Shown here: positions 3,515 to 5,397 of the stretch, piece after piece | Layout: every line of letters begins with the position of its first letter | Position numbering within the stretch: the first letter of the stretch is position 1 | Source of the DNA: JBAXEO01 sp964541375 | GTDB taxonomy: Bacteria; Actinomycetota; Coriobacteriia; Anaerosomatales; JAAXUF01 | DNA: 5,397 nucleotides | Direction of reading: 5' to 3' | NCBI GenBank assembly: GCA_964541375.1 | Contig: CAZIPT010000098.1 | Coordinates: 1 to 5,397, forward strand | The notes under the pieces: generated by a model | What the model was told of the DNA's origin: nothing | The model's input: only the letters and a program-made list of their open reading frames with translations | Databases searched by the model: none | Program-made: the position numbers and the translations under genes

Positions 3515-5397
3515 TCAGGACTCGTAGTCTTCACTCTCTCCCATGAGCCAGGCTGTGGCGTCGTCGTCACCCCCGGCGGTCATGAGGCGATCCGCCTCGG
3601 CGAGCGCCTCCGTCCGGCCCGCGGGCTGGATCTCAACGCCGCGATAGCGGCGCAAACCCGTCCCGGCTGGAATGAGCTTCCCTATGATCACATTTTCCTT
3701 CAGGCCCTGCAGGGTGTCCGTCTTGCCTTCGATCGCCGCGTCGGTAAGCACCTTCGTGGTCTCCTGGAAGGAGGCGGCCGAGAGGAAGCTCTCCGTCGCG
3801 AGCGAGGCTTTCGTGATGCCGAGAATGATCTGCTCGGCTTCGCTCGGCTGACCGCCCGCGGTCGCCACGCGTTCGTTTTCGTTCTTGAACGCGGCGCGAT
3901 CGACGAGCTGACCGGGCAGGAACTGCGTGTCGCCCGCCGTCAAGAGGCGAACCTTCTTCATCATCTGACGTGCGATTAACTCGATGTGTTTGTCGTTGAT
4001 TTCCACGCCCTGGGACCGGTAGACCTCCTGCACCTCGTTCACGAGGTACCGCTCCGTCGCCGTATCGCCCGCGTACTTCAGGACGTCGGCCGGGTACATC
4101 GAGCCTGGCGTAATCTGCGTGCCCTCCTCAACCCAATCGCCGTCCTCGACGAGCATGCGGGTACGCCGCGTAAACGTGTACTCCTTGGCAGGCCCGTCGT
4201 CCGGAATGATGGTCAGCTTCGAGCCGCGCTCGGTATCGTCTATCGCGACGCGGCCCGACGTCTCGGCAATGCGGGCCACGCCCTTAGGTTTGCGTGCCTC
4301 GAAGAGCTCCACCACGCGCGGCAGGCCGTGTGTGATGTCCGCGCCGGCGACGCCGCCGGTATGGAAGGTTCGCATCGTCAACTGCGTACCGGGTTCGCCG
4401 ATCGACTGGGCCGCGATGTGACCCACCGCGTCGCCGATCTCGGCGGGCGCGTTGTTGGCGAGCGCGAACCCGTAGCACTTCTGGCAGACGCCTGTCTTGG
4501 CGTCGCACTTGAGCACGCTGCGCACGGGGACCATTGGGTCAGTCTGCGAACCGCGGGCGAAGATGTCGAGGATTATGTCGCGCGTCTCGAGGTCGATGTG
4601 CTTGTCACGGTCGAACGCGACCTCGCCTGTCGCCTCGTCGATGACTGACTCACCGAGATAACGGCCTATCAAGTTCTCGTTGGGTTCGTGCGTCCAGACG
4701 GCGATCATGTTGCCGGCAGCGCCGTCGCCACCGACCACGGGGACCTTGGCGTTGGGCAGGTCCGAGTAGACCTCGCGCAGGAGGCCGATCTGGGCAGGGC
4801 CAATGGTCTCGCCCGCCCTGAGGACGGTCCGGTCGCTGCGGGGGCGCTTGACGTCCTCGGCGAGGACCTTGCCCTCGAGCTGTGGATTCTCCTCACGACG
4901 GCGGGACCACGGCGACATCGGCACAGACTGATCTGTCCCGCAGTCGATCTCGCTGACCGTCACGTCCTGGCACACATCGACCAGCCGTCGAGTCAGGTAG
5001 CCGGAGTCGGCCGTTCGGAGGGCCGTGTCGGCCAGACCCTTGCGCGCACCGTGGGTCGAAATGAAGAACTCCAACACCGTGAGACCTTCGATGAAGCTCG
5101 ACTTCACTGGCTGCTCGACGATCTCGCCCTTCGGGTTCGACATCTGACCGCGCCAACCGGCAAGCTGCCGGATCTGCTTGATGTCGCCACGGGCGCCTGA
5201 CGTCGCCATCATGTAGATCGGGTTGAGGGCGTTGAAGTTGGCCTTCGTGGCGGCCGTGATCTGCACGTCGGCCTCGCGCCAGATCTCCTGGACTTTGCCG
5301 CGGCGCTCCTCCTCGGAGAGAAGCCCGTTGTTGTACTCGTCGCGGAGCTGGTCGACCATGGCCTCGTGCGTCCTGAGGATCTCGGCCTTCTCCTTGG
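3515..5397 (-). CDS. rpoC: DNA-directed RNA polymerase subunit beta', C-terminal part (5' end beyond the window)
   Basis: Beta' forms one side of the RNA polymerase active-site cleft. The frame is open to the right edge, giving 626 residues; an internal ATG at 5359 is not the start, because the upstream codons KEKAEILRTHEA are in frame and rpoC-like. Fragment residues 1-45 match the rim-helix region of the secondary channel. The bridge helix spans about 100-135, with FISTHGARKGLADTAL and SGYLTRRLVDV. The second zinc site is formed by Cys152, Cys297, Cys304 and Cys307 (last three as CDxxxGVCxxCYG). The trigger-loop segment QSIGEPGTQLTMRTFH is at 330-345, with no large insertion after it. SFQETT at 542-547 and LKENVIIGKLIPAGTG at 565-580 mark the conserved C-terminal part, followed by an acidic tail. 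Cys152 and Cys297 are 145 residues apart, against 74 in E. coli (Cys814 to Cys888). The extra sequence resembles a duplication of the subdomain normally there. The stop is TGA at 3517-3515. Confidence 0.97.
   Translation of the reverse strand, partial: KEKAEILRTHEAMVDQLRDEYNNGLLSEEERRGKVQEIWREADVQITAATKANFNALNPIYMMATSGARGDIKQIRQLAGWRGQMSNPKGEIVEQPVKSSFIEGLTVLEFFISTHGARKGLADTALRTADSGYLTRRLVDVCQDVTVSEIDCGTDQSVPMSPWSRRREENPQLEGKVLAEDVKRPRSDRTVLRAGETIGPAQIGLLREVYSDLPNAKVPVVGGDGAAGNMIAVWTHEPNENLIGRYLGESVIDEATGEVAFDRDKHIDLETRDIILDIFARGSQTDPMVPVRSVLKCDAKTGVCQKCYGFALANNAPAEIGDAVGHIAAQSIGEPGTQLTMRTFHTGGVAGADITHGLPRVVELFEARKPKGVARIAETSGRVAIDDTERGSKLTIIPDDGPAKEYTFTRRTRMLVEDGDWVEEGTQITPGSMYPADVLKYAGDTATERYLVNEVQEVYRSQGVEINDKHIELIARQMMKKVRLLTAGDTQFLPGQLVDRAAFKNENERVATAGGQPSEAEQIILGITKASLATESFLSAASFQETTKVLTDAAIEGKTDTLQGLKENVIIGKLIPAGTGLRRYRGVEIQPAGRTEALAEADRLMTAGGDDDATAWLMGESEDYES
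4505..4876 (-). repeat. Apparent tandem duplication of a beta' subdomain within rpoC (protein level)
   Basis: Two successive segments of RpoC have the same pattern. The first (4876-4727) begins GKVLAEDVKRP and ends AKVPVVGG. The second (4669-4505) begins GRYLGESVIDEATGEV and ends MVPVRSVLKC. Both read G-[RK]-x-L-[AG]-E-x-V, then a basic or acidic turn, an amphipathic stretch with I/L spacing, and a closing V-P-V. The single E. coli segment (GRVTAEDVLKP to VKVRSVVSC, recalled) aligns with either. A 19-residue linker separates the copies. The similarity is clear in protein and not in DNA, so any duplication is old. It may be a known lineage-specific insertion; I cannot check that. Confidence 0.5.

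Noticed and set aside
5357..5359. ATG at 5359 as a true start of a shortened rpoC
   Set aside because: The frame continues upstream to the window edge with rpoC-like sequence, and starting here would remove most of the protein including the active-site aspartates.

Overview
The window is a stretch of core translation and transcription genes from a high-GC bacterium, read entirely from the minus strand. In transcription order (right to left) it holds the 3' half of rpoC (RNA polymerase beta'), rpsL (ribosomal protein S12), rpsG (ribosomal protein S7), fusA (elongation factor G) and the first 94 codons of tuf (elongation factor Tu). This is the classical str operon directly downstream of rpoC, the arrangement usual in Gram-positive lineages. 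The S12 C-terminus, the EF-G sequence and the absence of the large trigger-loop insertion found in proteobacterial beta' point to Actinomycetota. As I remember them, the EF-G and S12 sequences look most like Coriobacteriia and relatives, but that placement is from memory and tentative.

Layout: 5397-3515 rpoC C-terminal part, open at the right edge; 3514-3411 a 104-nt gap with a sigma70-like promoter, a 9-bp inverted repeat and the rpsL ribosome binding site; 3410-3033 rpsL; a 3-nt gap; 3029-2559 rpsG; a short gap with a very strong hairpin whose 3' arm carries the best fusA ribosome binding site; about 2512-413 fusA; 412-284 a 129-nt gap with a second sigma70-like promoter, two leader hairpins and a strong ribosome binding site; 283-1 tuf, cut by the left edge. 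No stretch of 300 bases lacks a gene. I see no RNA gene, mobile element, CRISPR array or phage sequence.

Together the genes make the catalytic core of RNA polymerase, two proteins of the small ribosomal subunit (the decoding centre and the head/E-site region) and the two GTPases that drive elongation. rpsL and rpsG look translationally coupled, and rpsG and fusA may be coupled through the hairpin. The rpsL and tuf promoters share an unexpected layout (TTGCCG, 10 nt, GCTTCG, 1-2 nt, TAYACT), which would fit common control of ribosomal protein and EF-Tu synthesis.

I found no new defence or mobile system. The points worth a second look are an apparent in-tandem duplication of a small subdomain inside RpoC between its zinc-binding cysteines, the fusA-masking hairpin, and the shared promoter architecture.
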